Origin: Sulfobacillus sp.
GTDB lineage: Bacteria > Bacillota > Sulfobacillia > Sulfobacillales > Sulfobacillaceae
DNA length: 64,000 bases
Reading direction: 5' to 3'
NCBI GenBank assembly: GCA_027343695.1
Contig: DAHWKJ010000028.1
Span: forward strand, 1 to 64,000
Below, in pieces: positions 19,046-27,060 of the stretch; position 1 is the stretch's first letter, and the number at the start of each line of letters is the position of its first letter. Position numbers and translations under genes: made by a program. The notes under the pieces are model-generated. The model had not been told where the DNA came from. It made no database searches and saw only the letters and a program-made list of their open reading frames with translations.

Positions 19046-19546
19046 ATGAAACGACCGCAAATGATTCGCTTTGCTGCTTTTGTGACGGTGTTAGCAGTGC
19101 TGCTCGGCTACGTGGTGTACCATCGCACTCAAGCCAACACTACGGTGATGACGGGGGTGAGTGCTCCGAGTACTAAGGCCCAAAGTGTGGCCAGCCTTGA
19201 AAATTATTTTGTGAACTATCGGATGCATCGGGATCGCCTGATGAGTCAAGAGATTGCGACCTTAAAGAGCCTCGTAAATAATCCGAGTATTAGTCGTTCA
19301 GCTAAAGATCAAGCAGCTGCCACGATGGTGGCCGACACCCAAGAACTTAAACATGAGACGCAAATCGAGGGTCTCTTAAGTGCGCGGGGTTTTCCTCTCA
19401 GCGCCGTGACGATCGCGGGTAATCGGGTCGATGTGGTGGTGGGTGGCGCTAACGTGTCTAACCAGCAGGTGGCGCGAATTGCTGCCACCGTGACTCAAGT
19501 CACTGCGCTCCCTCCCCAGAACGTGACGATTGTGCTCAAAAAATAG
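19046..19546 (+). CDS. spoIIIAH: Stage III sporulation protein AH-like
   Basis: 166 aa. An N-terminal anchor (MIRFAAFVTVLAVLLGYVVY) is followed by YFVNYRMHRDRLMSQEIATLKSL, the motif by which SpoIIIAH-like proteins are recognised, and a YscJ-like ring domain at the C-terminus. In B. subtilis this protein binds forespore SpoIIQ across the intermembrane space; no SpoIIQ gene is in the window. It is last gene of the operon, followed by a clear terminator. Confidence 0.9.
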   Translation: MKRPQMIRFAAFVTVLAVLLGYVVYHRTQANTTVMTGVSAPSTKAQSVASLENYFVNYRMHRDRLMSQEIATLKSLVNNPSISRSAKDQAAATMVADTQELKHETQIEGLLSARGFPLSAVTIAGNRVDVVVGGANVSNQQVARIAATVTQVTALPPQNVTIVLKK

Positions 19547-19566
19547 TCTAGAGTATCCCATGTAAG

Positions 19567-19593
19567 GGTCGGCGTACAAAGCCGACCTTTTTT
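19567..19593 (+). terminator. Intrinsic terminator of the spoIIIA operon
   Basis: GGTCGGC, a 7-nt loop, GCCGACC, then six T residues, 20 bp after the spoIIIAH stop. Confidence 0.9.
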
Positions 19594-19711
19594 CCAGCCC
19601 TAAGAATACTGGCACGGGCCGACCTAGAGCCTTTGATGGATTGTAACACATAATCCCATTAAAGCCATAAACTGGATCGATAAGCGATTTACATCAAAGG
19701 GGGACGGCTAC

Positions 19712-20332
19712 ATGGCCTCACGGGTCAAGGCTATTTTGGATGCGCTCCTGATCGCAGAGCGATTGGAAGCGACTGCTTATGCGACAGGTCTGGAGTCGGG
19801 AGTGCTAGACAACCTGCCGGACCACGAACGAAGTTACTTTAAAGCCGCAGTCAGTGAGGAGTATTCGCATGCCGTGGCTTTGGAGCGGTTGGGCGCTCGA
19901 GTATCCTACAACATGTTTTACTTTCCACCTGGTACTTTTCGCAGTCTGGAAAAGTATTTGGACGTTCTGCTTTCGTTGGAGGATGTTGGGATTTCGGCCT
20001 ATTCAGCCGCAATTTATCAATTTGCCGGACGACTTCGGGCGCCGCGTTTGGCGTTTTATGCCGCCAGAATTCTTGGGATCGAGGCGGAGCATCGGGTGTT
20101 AATCCGTGACACTAAAGGTGCGGTACCTCCCAACAACCTCTGCTTTGAGGTGGTAACGAGCTTATCGGTGTCCGAGAACGCGAAGGCTTTGACTCCGTTT
20201 TTGTCTCCGGACCAGTTCTGTGGGGAATCCACCGAACCTCGATTTTTCCCGAGTCGCGAACGGGTCGAACAGTTGTCGGGTCGCGATTACTGTGAGAATC
20301 CGGGGGCAGTGCCGGGGTTGGACTTACACTGA
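19712..20332 (+). CDS. Ferritin-like domain protein
   Basis: 206 aa. A four-helix ferritin-like core carries regularly placed acidic residues: LLIAERLEATAY, AVSEEYSHAVALERLG, LLSLEDVGISAYSAAI, and RILGIEAEHRVLIRD. The E and ExxH pairs resemble a di-metal site as in the ferritin_2 group. The C-terminal about 60 residues are unrelated and contain CGESTEP. The ATG follows AAAGGGGGA. It appears monocistronic. The function is unknown; metal storage, peroxide handling or oxygenase-like activity are all possible. Confidence 0.8.
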   Translation: MASRVKAILDALLIAERLEATAYATGLESGVLDNLPDHERSYFKAAVSEEYSHAVALERLGARVSYNMFYFPPGTFRSLEKYLDVLLSLEDVGISAYSAAIYQFAGRLRAPRLAFYAARILGIEAEHRVLIRDTKGAVPPNNLCFEVVTSLSVSENAKALTPFLSPDQFCGESTEPRFFPSRERVEQLSGRDYCENPGAVPGLDLH

Positions 20333-20737
20333 GAGTTAATAGACGGTCCAGGGTGGTGAAGACGGCCCGTCATCCCGATCTCGACGTAAGGAGTTGCAAC
20401 CATCGGTGGGAAAGTAGCACGGCGACCTTCAGGGCCGCCGTGCTTTTCTATCGGTGGGTATGTTAAGGTGTCTGCTGGTCGGGGTGTGGCGTCTAAACAC
20501 CGCGCCCTGACCAGGATTGATGGGCGCAAGTCGACGGTAGCAGGAAGGAAACGGCTTGGTCTAAGGCGCAAAAATTCTATCGCGGGGGAACCTAAGACTG
20601 GGGGCTTTTAGGTCCTCATTGGGATTGTCGTCCGACGCCGAAGGGTGTCGATTGAGGCTCTTCGATGTGTGGTTGGGTACTCTAGACAATGCATTAGGAA
20701 TGTGGTCTATTAATGGAGGACAAACCGGAGGTGTACC
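20333..20737 (+). other. 405-bp structured gap upstream of accC
   Basis: No credible ORF. Several strong inverted repeats occur in series: a terminator-like hairpin (20416-20447), a stem CTGGTCGGGG/CCCTGACCAG around 20475-20514, and GGAACCTAA/TTAGGTCC near 20590-20613. A weak TAGACA-N17-TCTATT pair (20683-20711) lies just before the accC SD. It may be a leader or small RNA; I could not match it to a known class. Confidence 0.4.
20416..20447 (+). terminator. Terminator-like hairpin
   Basis: AGCACGGCG, an 11-nt loop, CGCCGTGCT running into TTTT. It lies 84 bp downstream of the ferritin-like gene, so it could end that transcript or be part of a leader attenuator. Confidence 0.7.
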
Positions 20738-22084
20738 ATGTTCAACAAAATTTTAGTGGCTAACCGCGGTGAAATCGCGATTCGCGTGATGCGTGCAGCC
20801 AAGGAATTAGGAATCAAGACGGTGGCCGTGTACTCCGATGCGGATAAGGCCTCGCCGCATGTGCTGTATGCGGATGAAGCCTTCCCCATTGGCCCCGCAC
20901 CGGCTCAACTCAGTTATTTACACATTCCCAATATTATCAATGCGGCGATCCAGACTGGAGCGGAAGCCATTCATCCCGGGTATGGTTTTTTGTCGGAAAA
21001 TCATCACTTCGCGGCAGTTTGTAAGACCTGGGGTGTGGTGTTCATTGGGCCTCCAGCAGAAGCTATCGAACATATGGGAATAAAGGCCCAAGCGCGTCAG
21101 ATGATGAGTCAGGCAGGCGTCCCGATTATTCCGGGAACCGAGGGTACTGTGAGCGATATCGATGAAGCCAAGCATATTGCAGAAACTATTGGATACCCCA
21201 TGTTAGTTAAAGCATCATTCGGCGGTGGTGGGCGTGGCATTCGCATCGTAGAGAATGCGGATGAATTGGAAGACGCTATCGAACGTGCCAGTCGGGAAGC
21301 CAAGTCCGCGTTTGGTCAAGGTGACGTATATTTGGAAAAATATCTCAAACGTCCACGTCACATTGAAATTCAGGTATTAGCGGATCAGTTAGGGCACACC
21401 ATCGCTTTGGGTGAAAGAGAATCGTCACTACAGCGTCGCCGTCAAAAAGTTCTAGAAGAAGCCCCATCGGTGGCGGTTACTCCCGAGCTGCGCCAAAGAA
21501 TGAGCCAAGCCGCGATAAAGGCGGCCGAAGCAGTCGGGTATACTAGTGCCGGAACGTTAGAGTTTTTACTCGACGAGGACGGGAATTTTTACTTCATGGA
21601 GATGAACACGCGGGTTCAAGTCGAGCATCCTTGTACGGAAATGGTGACGGGGGTCGACATTGTCAAAGAGCAAATTCGTGTCGCCGCTGGACTTCCTCTT
21701 TCGATTACCCAGGATCAAGTGTCCATGAATGGTTGGAGTATCGAGTGCCGTATTAATGCCGAGGATCCAGCCAAACAATTTCGCCCTAGCCCGGGAACCG
21801 TCACACTGTGGCAAGAGCCAGGCGGTCCAGGAATCCGAGTGGATTCTGGCGCTAACACGGGTTATGAGGTGCAATCCTTCTACGACTCGTTGTTGGCAAA
21901 AGTGGTGTCTTGGGGTCGCACTCGGGAGGAAGCCATGGAACGGATGCGGCGTGCTCTCGATGAATTTCGCATAGAGGGCGTAAAAACCACGTTAGAGTTG
22001 CATCGAAATCTTCTCGCAGATCCGGAATTTCAAAAGGGAGCGATTCACACCAACTTTTTAGCGGAGCGCATGGAAGGTGCATAA
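20738..22084 (+). CDS. accC: Acetyl-CoA carboxylase, biotin carboxylase subunit
   Basis: 448 aa ATP-grasp enzyme that carboxylates biotin on AccB in fatty-acid synthesis. It has the N-terminal KILVANRGEIAIRVMRAAKELG, the glycine-rich KASFGGGGRGIRIV, ERESSLQRRRQKVLEEAPS, and active-site EMNTRVQVEHPCTEMVTGVDIV. Strong SD: ACCGGAGGTG. The partner accB is not immediately upstream, where a 405-bp structured gap sits; this is unusual for the common accB-accC pairing. It is followed after 10 bp by the Asp23-family gene. Confidence 0.95.
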   Translation: MFNKILVANRGEIAIRVMRAAKELGIKTVAVYSDADKASPHVLYADEAFPIGPAPAQLSYLHIPNIINAAIQTGAEAIHPGYGFLSENHHFAAVCKTWGVVFIGPPAEAIEHMGIKAQARQMMSQAGVPIIPGTEGTVSDIDEAKHIAETIGYPMLVKASFGGGGRGIRIVENADELEDAIERASREAKSAFGQGDVYLEKYLKRPRHIEIQVLADQLGHTIALGERESSLQRRRQKVLEEAPSVAVTPELRQRMSQAAIKAAEAVGYTSAGTLEFLLDEDGNFYFMEMNTRVQVEHPCTEMVTGVDIVKEQIRVAAGLPLSITQDQVSMNGWSIECRINAEDPAKQFRPSPGTVTLWQEPGGPGIRVDSGANTGYEVQSFYDSLLAKVVSWGRTREEAMERMRRALDEFRIEGVKTTLELHRNLLADPEFQKGAIHTNFLAERMEGA

Positions 22085-22094
22085 GGAGGCAGAA

Positions 22095-22469
22095 ATGGGA
22101 GAGTCCGATACGACAGTCATTCCATCGATTCAAATTGCGAATGACGTGATCGCGTCTATTGCTGGTTTGGCAGCGGCTGAGGTGGACGGGGTGGCCGGTA
22201 TGGCGGGGGGGTTAACCGGAGGAATATCCGAAATGCTGGGAAAACGCGGCCCCACCAAAGGCGTTAAGTTAGAAGTTGACGGAAATCGTGTCGGACTTGA
22301 TCTCTATGTGGTTGTCCGGTACGGGGGTAAGATTCCCGAAATCGCTGGGCAATTGCAAGAGAAAGTAAAGGTTCAGATTGAAAATATGACGGGTCTGGTT
22401 GTTACGCATGTCAATATTCACGTGCAGGGCGTTTCATTCGCGTCGGAACCACCGACCGCTGAATCTTGA
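22095..22469 (+). CDS. yqhY: Asp23/Gls24 family protein (YqhY-like)
   Basis: 124 aa from the ATG at 22095 (SD AGGAGG), not the earlier start inside accC. It has typical Asp23 features: IQIANDVIASIAGLAAAEVDGVAGM, a glycine-rich loop, VGLDLYVVVRYGGKIPEIAGQLQEKVK, and VVTHVNIHVQGVSF. In B. subtilis yqhY sits between accBC and nusB and has been linked to control of acetyl-CoA carboxylase; the same order is conserved here. It is cytoplasmic with no membrane segment. Confidence 0.9.
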   Translation: MGESDTTVIPSIQIANDVIASIAGLAAAEVDGVAGMAGGLTGGISEMLGKRGPTKGVKLEVDGNRVGLDLYVVVRYGGKIPEIAGQLQEKVKVQIENMTGLVVTHVNIHVQGVSFASEPPTAES

Positions 22470-22482
22470 AGGAGGGCATTCT

Positions 22483-22908
22483 ATGGCACGTCATCGTGGC
22501 CGCGAAATAGCACTTCGTGTTCTGTTTGAACACGATTTGGCCCATGCCGAACCTGAAGGTCTGTTGGATCACGCCTTGGCGGATGAATCCGAGGTGAATC
22601 GAGAATTTTCTCGGGCTTTGGTTGGTGGCATCTTGAGCCATTTAGAAGCACTGGACACTCGAATCGGGGCGGCGGCCATCGACTGGAAGCTTACTCGGAT
22701 GCCAACCATCGACCGCAATATTCTGCGGTTGGCAACCTATGAAATGCTGTACTCCGCGGACGTGCCAATCTCCGTCATCATTAATGAAGCCTTGGAGTTG
22801 GCTCAAGATTATAGTACCTCAGACGCCAAAAAATTTGTTAATGGAGTTTTATCGACCTTGGCCCATGAGATACGACCAGAGGGTGATCAGGATCGACCTA
22901 CCACATAA
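22483..22908 (+). CDS. nusB: Transcription antitermination factor NusB
   Basis: 141 aa all-helical RNA-binding protein; with NusE it binds boxA in rRNA antitermination. The start at 22483 follows GAAGGAGGGCATT. It has MARHRGREIALRVLFEHDL, IDRNILRLATYEMLYSADVPISVIINEALELAQDY and DAKKFVNGVLSTLA, all standard. The downstream Kae1-like gene overlaps its 3' end. Confidence 0.95.
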   Translation: MARHRGREIALRVLFEHDLAHAEPEGLLDHALADESEVNREFSRALVGGILSHLEALDTRIGAAAIDWKLTRMPTIDRNILRLATYEMLYSADVPISVIINEALELAQDYSTSDAKKFVNGVLSTLAHEIRPEGDQDRPTT

Positions 22909-23893
22909 GGGATGCGGGCGAGTTCTCGGTGTCGATACTAGCGCTTATACCACATCCTTAGCGGTTGTGAATGATGGTCAGGTGCAATGGGAGGCTTCAT
23001 TGGTGTTGCCGGTGCCGATCGGTCAACGCGGTATGCGGGCGAGCGATGCGGTGTTTCACCACGTCAAAAATCTTCCGGACCTATATGACCGCTGTGTGCG
23101 TGAGACCGGGTTTGTATCGTATCGTGCCGTGTCGGTGTCAACCAAACCACGACCCACTGTAGAGTCTTACTTTCCACATTTTGTGGCGGGCTTGTCGTCG
23201 GCCGAGTTGATCGCCACGACCCTAGGGGTTCCGCTGGTGCGCACCACCCATCAGGAAGGACATATTAGAGCCGGCCTATATGGCACGTCCGAAGACTTCG
23301 GGGACCGCTTTCACGCTCTACACATTTCGGGTGGGACCACAGAGTTGCTGCGGGTCGAACGCAAGAGCCCGGGACGGTTTCAGATGGTCTTGGAAGGGGG
23401 CAGCGATGACCTCTTTGCCGGCCAATTTATTGATCGGATCGGGGTAGCTTTAGGCTTGCCCTTCCCGTCTGGAAAAGCTCTTGAAGAGCTCGCCAGCCAT
23501 AGTTCCCACCCAGTGATGCTGCCGTCTAGCCCACCGCGGAAGAAAGCGGGTACCGTATGGATTAGTTTTTCCGGATTGACGACTGCCGCCGAGCGTTCTA
23601 TCCCGGATCACCAGGCCCAAGATGTGGCACGTGGCGTGGAGGTCGCGTTGAGTCGGACCCTTATCGCGCTTGTCCGCTCCGCTATGGCGCCGGGCCCACT
23701 TTTGATTGTGGGTGGGGTGGCGGCTAATCGTCAATTGCGTAACGATTGTGACCGCGAACTTAATCCAGATCAAGGTTGGCGGGTGCGCTTTGGGACGCCC
23801 GCCTTGAGCCGGGACAACGCGGTGGGTGTGGCGCTCATTGGATGGGATCGTATAAGCGCTGGTAAGGGGGACGAAGATGTCACAAATTCTTGA
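22865..23893 (+). CDS. Kae1/TsaD-like domain protein (divergent paralogue)
   Basis: About 342 aa with the ASKHA fold of the TsaD/Kae1 (glycoprotease) family: GVDTSAYTTSLAVV, metal-binding HQEGH, HISGGTTELLRVE (true TsaD has SGGHT here), GKALEELA and GGVAANRQLR. Sequence drift in the core motif and its position between nusB and folD mark it as the clostridial paralogue rather than the essential tRNA-modifying TsaD. The start is uncertain: ATG 22865 or GTG 22883, both inside nusB and without a clear SD. Its 3' end overlaps folD by 17 bp. The function is unknown. Confidence 0.8.
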   Translation: MRYDQRVIRIDLPHKGCGRVLGVDTSAYTTSLAVVNDGQVQWEASLVLPVPIGQRGMRASDAVFHHVKNLPDLYDRCVRETGFVSYRAVSVSTKPRPTVESYFPHFVAGLSSAELIATTLGVPLVRTTHQEGHIRAGLYGTSEDFGDRFHALHISGGTTELLRVERKSPGRFQMVLEGGSDDLFAGQFIDRIGVALGLPFPSGKALEELASHSSHPVMLPSSPPRKKAGTVWISFSGLTTAAERSIPDHQAQDVARGVEVALSRTLIALVRSAMAPGPLLIVGGVAANRQLRNDCDRELNPDQGWRVRFGTPALSRDNAVGVALIGWDRISAGKGDEDVTNS

Positions 23894-24731
23894 TGGCAAG
23901 GTCGTGGGGGCTGCGGTTAGGGCGGAACTAACGGAGACGATCGCGACCCATTATAGCCGCTGGGGTACGGTACCTGGTCTCGCGGTAATCTTGGTGGGCG
24001 AAGATGCTGCCTCGGCAATTTACGTCGCGAGTAAAGAAAAAAGCTGTCGGGAGGTCGGGATTAGGTCCCACACGGTGCGGTTGCCACAAACCGCGTCGAC
24101 GGCCGATGTGGTCGCGGCCGTGAACCAGGCTAATCAGGATCCGAGAGTGCACGGGATATTGGTGCAAATGCCCCTTCCCCCACAAGTCAACGAAACCCAG
24201 GTTCTAGCGGCGCTGGATCCGGAAAAAGATGTCGATGGGCTCACCACCTATAGCCAAGGTATCTTGGCGCAGGGGATGCCGGGGCTATATCCATGTACCC
24301 CCCAAGGGGTGCTTCGTCTCCTAGATTATTACGCGCTTCCCATTCGTGGTCGGCGGGCTTTAGTACTAGGGCGTAGCGCCTTAGTCGGGCGGCCTCTTGG
24401 GCTTTTATTGTTGGGCCGTGACGCTACGGTCACTTGGGGACACTCTCATACAAAAAATTTGCCGGAATTGGTAAGTGAGGCCGAGATCCTCGTAGCAGCC
24501 ATCGGTCGACCGCATCTTATCCAAGGAGATTGGATTCGGCCCGATGCGGTGGTCGTCGATGTGGGAATTAATCGTCACGGTAAAAAGGTTGTAGGAGATG
24601 TGGATTTCCAAGTGGCACAAACCCGGGCCAGTTGGATTACGCCAGTGCCCGGTGGGGTTGGGCTGATGACGGTTGCGATGCTGCTGGAAAATACCTGGCA
24701 GGCATTTCGTAACCAAACAGGACTCCGATGA
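23877..24731 (+). CDS. folD: Methylenetetrahydrofolate dehydrogenase / cyclohydrolase
   Basis: 284 aa bifunctional enzyme converting 5,10-methylene-THF to 10-formyl-THF. Catalytic lysine in YVASKEKSCREVGI, QMPLPPQVNE, LDPEKDVDGL, and a Rossmann segment VLGRSALVGRPLG; the C-terminal PVPGGVGLMTVAML is conserved. The loop after KDVDG reads LTTYSQG where many homologues have FHPxNxG; this is a local variation with the catalytic residues retained. It overlaps the genes on both sides. Confidence 0.95.
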   Translation: MSQILDGKVVGAAVRAELTETIATHYSRWGTVPGLAVILVGEDAASAIYVASKEKSCREVGIRSHTVRLPQTASTADVVAAVNQANQDPRVHGILVQMPLPPQVNETQVLAALDPEKDVDGLTTYSQGILAQGMPGLYPCTPQGVLRLLDYYALPIRGRRALVLGRSALVGRPLGLLLLGRDATVTWGHSHTKNLPELVSEAEILVAAIGRPHLIQGDWIRPDAVVVDVGINRHGKKVVGDVDFQVAQTRASWITPVPGGVGLMTVAMLLENTWQAFRNQTGLR

Positions 24732-25921
24732 TCCAGGAAAGCACGGTGGTGCGGGTTAGCCAGTTGGTGCAAGCCATCAGGCAACTGGTCGAGGGCGTCC
24801 CGGGTTGGCAAAAAGTATGGGTCGAAGCCGAATTATCTGGCGTCAAACACCATTCGTCGGGCCATTGGTATTTTACGTTGAAAGATGACGTGGCACAGTT
24901 GCGGGCCGTGATGTTTCGGCGAGATGCCGTGGGGTTGACGATGCCACTGAGAGACGGTATGCAGGTTCAGGTTCTCGGCCGGGTTGGCGTCTTTGAGCGG
25001 GACGGGCAGACCCAGTTTTATGTGACAGCGGTGCGGGATGTGGGAACCGGACAAGCCCAGAGAATGCTCGAAGAGCTGACGCGACGACTGTCCGCCGAAG
25101 GAGTCTTTTCGCGACCTAAACGCGCGGTTCCCAGGCTTCCTCGCGCGATAGGGATGATCACGTCGGCCACCGGTGCAGCGCGGCGAGACATTGAGGTAGT
25201 GGTAGCTCGTCGTTTTCCGGGCATGCCGATCCGCCTGTATCCGGTTACGGTGCAGGGGCAGACGGCTGCGGAGTCGGTGGCGTCCGCTCTTTTAGCTGTC
25301 TCTGCGGCGGACGTGGATGTGGTTATCGTAGGTCGTGGGGGTGGATCCAAAGAGGATTTACGCGCCTTCAATGAGGAAATGGTGGTGCGTGCCGTCGTCC
25401 AGTGCCCAGTACCGGTGATTTCGGCGGTGGGCCATGAAATTGATACCACCTTGCTCGATCTGGCGGCAGACTTGAGGGCTGCTACGCCTTCCGCCGCAGC
25501 AGAACTGGCGGTTCCCGAGCTTAAGAGCCTTCTGGCTTGGCAAAACACATTGGGGCAACGTGCTGAGGCGGCTCTGCGTCAAAGGCTTCAATGGGAAGCG
25601 CGCCGCCTTTCGGGGTGGGTTGAACATGGTGTTTTAAGAAGGCCGGAACAATTGGTCCGAGAGAGTCGAATTCTGCTGGACCGTCTGGGGGAACGCGCAG
25701 ATCGTGCTTGGGAAAAGCAGAGCGGAGACGAACGGCATCGTTGGGAGCGGATTATGGCAGCACTGCGGGGACTCAATCCCGAGAACACGTTAGAGCGGGG
25801 GTACGCCTACGTGACGACCGAGTCGGGGCAATTGGTGACAGCCTCCGAGGTGAATATGGATGAGTCTTACCGCGTCCACTGGTATAATGGGTCACATCGG
25901 ATGCAGAGAACGGACCGATAA
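24728..25921 (+). CDS. xseA: Exodeoxyribonuclease VII large subunit
   Basis: 397 aa. An N-terminal OB-fold (WVEAELSGVKHHSSGHWYFTLKDD) is followed by the catalytic core with ITSATGAARRDIEVVVARRFP, VIVGRGGGSKEDLRAFNEE and SAVGHEIDTTLLDLAADLRAATPSAAAEL; the tail has LERGYAYV. It makes the single-strand exonuclease with XseB. The start overlaps the folD stop by 4 bp. It is followed by xseB after 12 bp. Confidence 0.96.
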   Translation: MIQESTVVRVSQLVQAIRQLVEGVPGWQKVWVEAELSGVKHHSSGHWYFTLKDDVAQLRAVMFRRDAVGLTMPLRDGMQVQVLGRVGVFERDGQTQFYVTAVRDVGTGQAQRMLEELTRRLSAEGVFSRPKRAVPRLPRAIGMITSATGAARRDIEVVVARRFPGMPIRLYPVTVQGQTAAESVASALLAVSAADVDVVIVGRGGGSKEDLRAFNEEMVVRAVVQCPVPVISAVGHEIDTTLLDLAADLRAATPSAAAELAVPELKSLLAWQNTLGQRAEAALRQRLQWEARRLSGWVEHGVLRRPEQLVRESRILLDRLGERADRAWEKQSGDERHRWERIMAALRGLNPENTLERGYAYVTTESGQLVTASEVNMDESYRVHWYNGSHRMQRTDR

Positions 25922-25933
25922 GGAGGGGACCCC

Positions 25934-26155
25934 ATGTCCCAAGACGGTGACGACGATTTAACTCAATATGAAGACATCATCCAACGACTGGAAGAAATTG
26001 TTCGTCTTTTAGAGGGCGGCCGCACGCCACTGGCCGAAAGTCTCAATCTTTACCGGGAAGCGAAGACCTTAAGCGAACGGGCCAACCGGCTCTTAGAACG
26101 GGCGGAATCCAGCTTATCGGCGGAAGAGGCGCAGGGCCGTGTGGGTGATGCCTAG
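25934..26155 (+). CDS. xseB: Exodeoxyribonuclease VII small subunit
   Basis: 73 aa helical protein with the standard pattern YEDIIQRLEEIVRLLEGGRTPLAESLNLYREAKTL. It binds several copies per XseA. AAGGAGGGGACC precedes the ATG, and its stop is immediately followed by the ispA start. Confidence 0.94.
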   Translation: MSQDGDDDLTQYEDIIQRLEEIVRLLEGGRTPLAESLNLYREAKTLSERANRLLERAESSLSAEEAQGRVGDA

Positions 26156-27040
26156 ATGAGCATCACCGGATGGCTTGAAGAAACACGGAGCGTGGTTGAG
26201 GCATGGATTGAGGCGGATCTGCCTCTTACCGACACCAAGAGTGGTAGTGTGGAGGAGGCGATGCGTTATTCCGTATTAGCCCATGGTAAGCGGTTGCGGC
26301 CCCAGCTTGTACTAGCTGGGGGAATCTACGTGGGTCGTCGCCTGGAGGAATTTCGGGAGCCAGCGTTAGCCGTCGAATATCTTCATACGTACTCTCTTAT
26401 TCATGACGACCTCCCGGCCATGGACAACGATGATTGGAGAAGGGGAAAGCCGACGTCGCATCGAGTGTTTGGTGATGCGATGGCGATTCTCGCGGGTGAT
26501 GCGCTCCTGACGGAGGCCTTTACTAAGATGGCGGACATCCGACTCTGCGAGCAGTTTCCTGCTCATCAGGTGGTAAGGGCCGCAGGGGTGCTGGGACAGG
26601 CGGCCGGGCGCCAAGGTCTTATTGAAGGCCAAGTCAAAGACTTGGCGTCGGAGGGCCAGACGTTGGAATTAGCGGCGCTGAGTGACTTACATCGTAAAAA
26701 GACCGGTGCCTTGATTGTTGCCTGTTTAAGGATTCCGGCGATTCTGGTTGGTGATCGGGAAGCGGAAGCTCGCTTGAGCGACTTTGGCCATCATTTGGGC
26801 TTGGCGTTCCAAATTGTGGATGATATCTTAAATGAAATAGGCGATGCGCGTAAGATGGGTAAGGCTACGGGAACGGATCGCTTATTGGGGAAAGCGACCT
26901 ATCCCGGGATTTTGGGGATGAGCCAGGCACGAGAATTGGCGTTACAGCATCGTGCCATGGCTCATGAGGCGCTCGGGGATGGCTACGAGGCATCGATTCT
27001 TCGAGAATTGATAGATTTTACGGTAGACCGTCAATGGTAG
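26156..27040 (+). CDS. ispA: Farnesyl/geranyl diphosphate synthase (polyprenyl synthetase)
   Basis: 294 aa trans-isoprenyl diphosphate synthase. First aspartate-rich motif DDLPAMDNDDWRRGKPTSH and second motif FQIVDDILN; HGKRLRPQLVLA binds substrate. The residues before the first motif (LHTYSLIHDD) fit a short-chain (C15) product. It abuts xseB without a gap and overlaps nothing essential of dxs, which supplies the DXP/MEP-pathway precursor. Chain length cannot be proven from sequence alone. Confidence 0.93.
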   Translation: MSITGWLEETRSVVEAWIEADLPLTDTKSGSVEEAMRYSVLAHGKRLRPQLVLAGGIYVGRRLEEFREPALAVEYLHTYSLIHDDLPAMDNDDWRRGKPTSHRVFGDAMAILAGDALLTEAFTKMADIRLCEQFPAHQVVRAAGVLGQAAGRQGLIEGQVKDLASEGQTLELAALSDLHRKKTGALIVACLRIPAILVGDREAEARLSDFGHHLGLAFQIVDDILNEIGDARKMGKATGTDRLLGKATYPGILGMSQARELALQHRAMAHEALGDGYEASILRELIDFTVDRQW

Positions 27041-27060
27041 ACCCAAGGGAGGAATCAAGC

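Noticed and set aside
20333-20447. T-box-like reading of AGGGTGGT and the following terminator
   Set aside because: The conserved T-box bulge sequence and specifier arrangement are absent, and the next gene is not an amino-acid or tRNA-synthetase gene.
20455-20600. Possible SRP RNA or c-di-GMP riboswitch before accC
   Set aside because: Only short fragments such as GGAAGGAAAC resemble these RNAs; the required order of conserved blocks is missing.
25018-25548. 176-aa minus-strand ORF inside xseA
   Set aside because: Antisense shadow rich in Ser, Thr, Arg and Ala with no family features.
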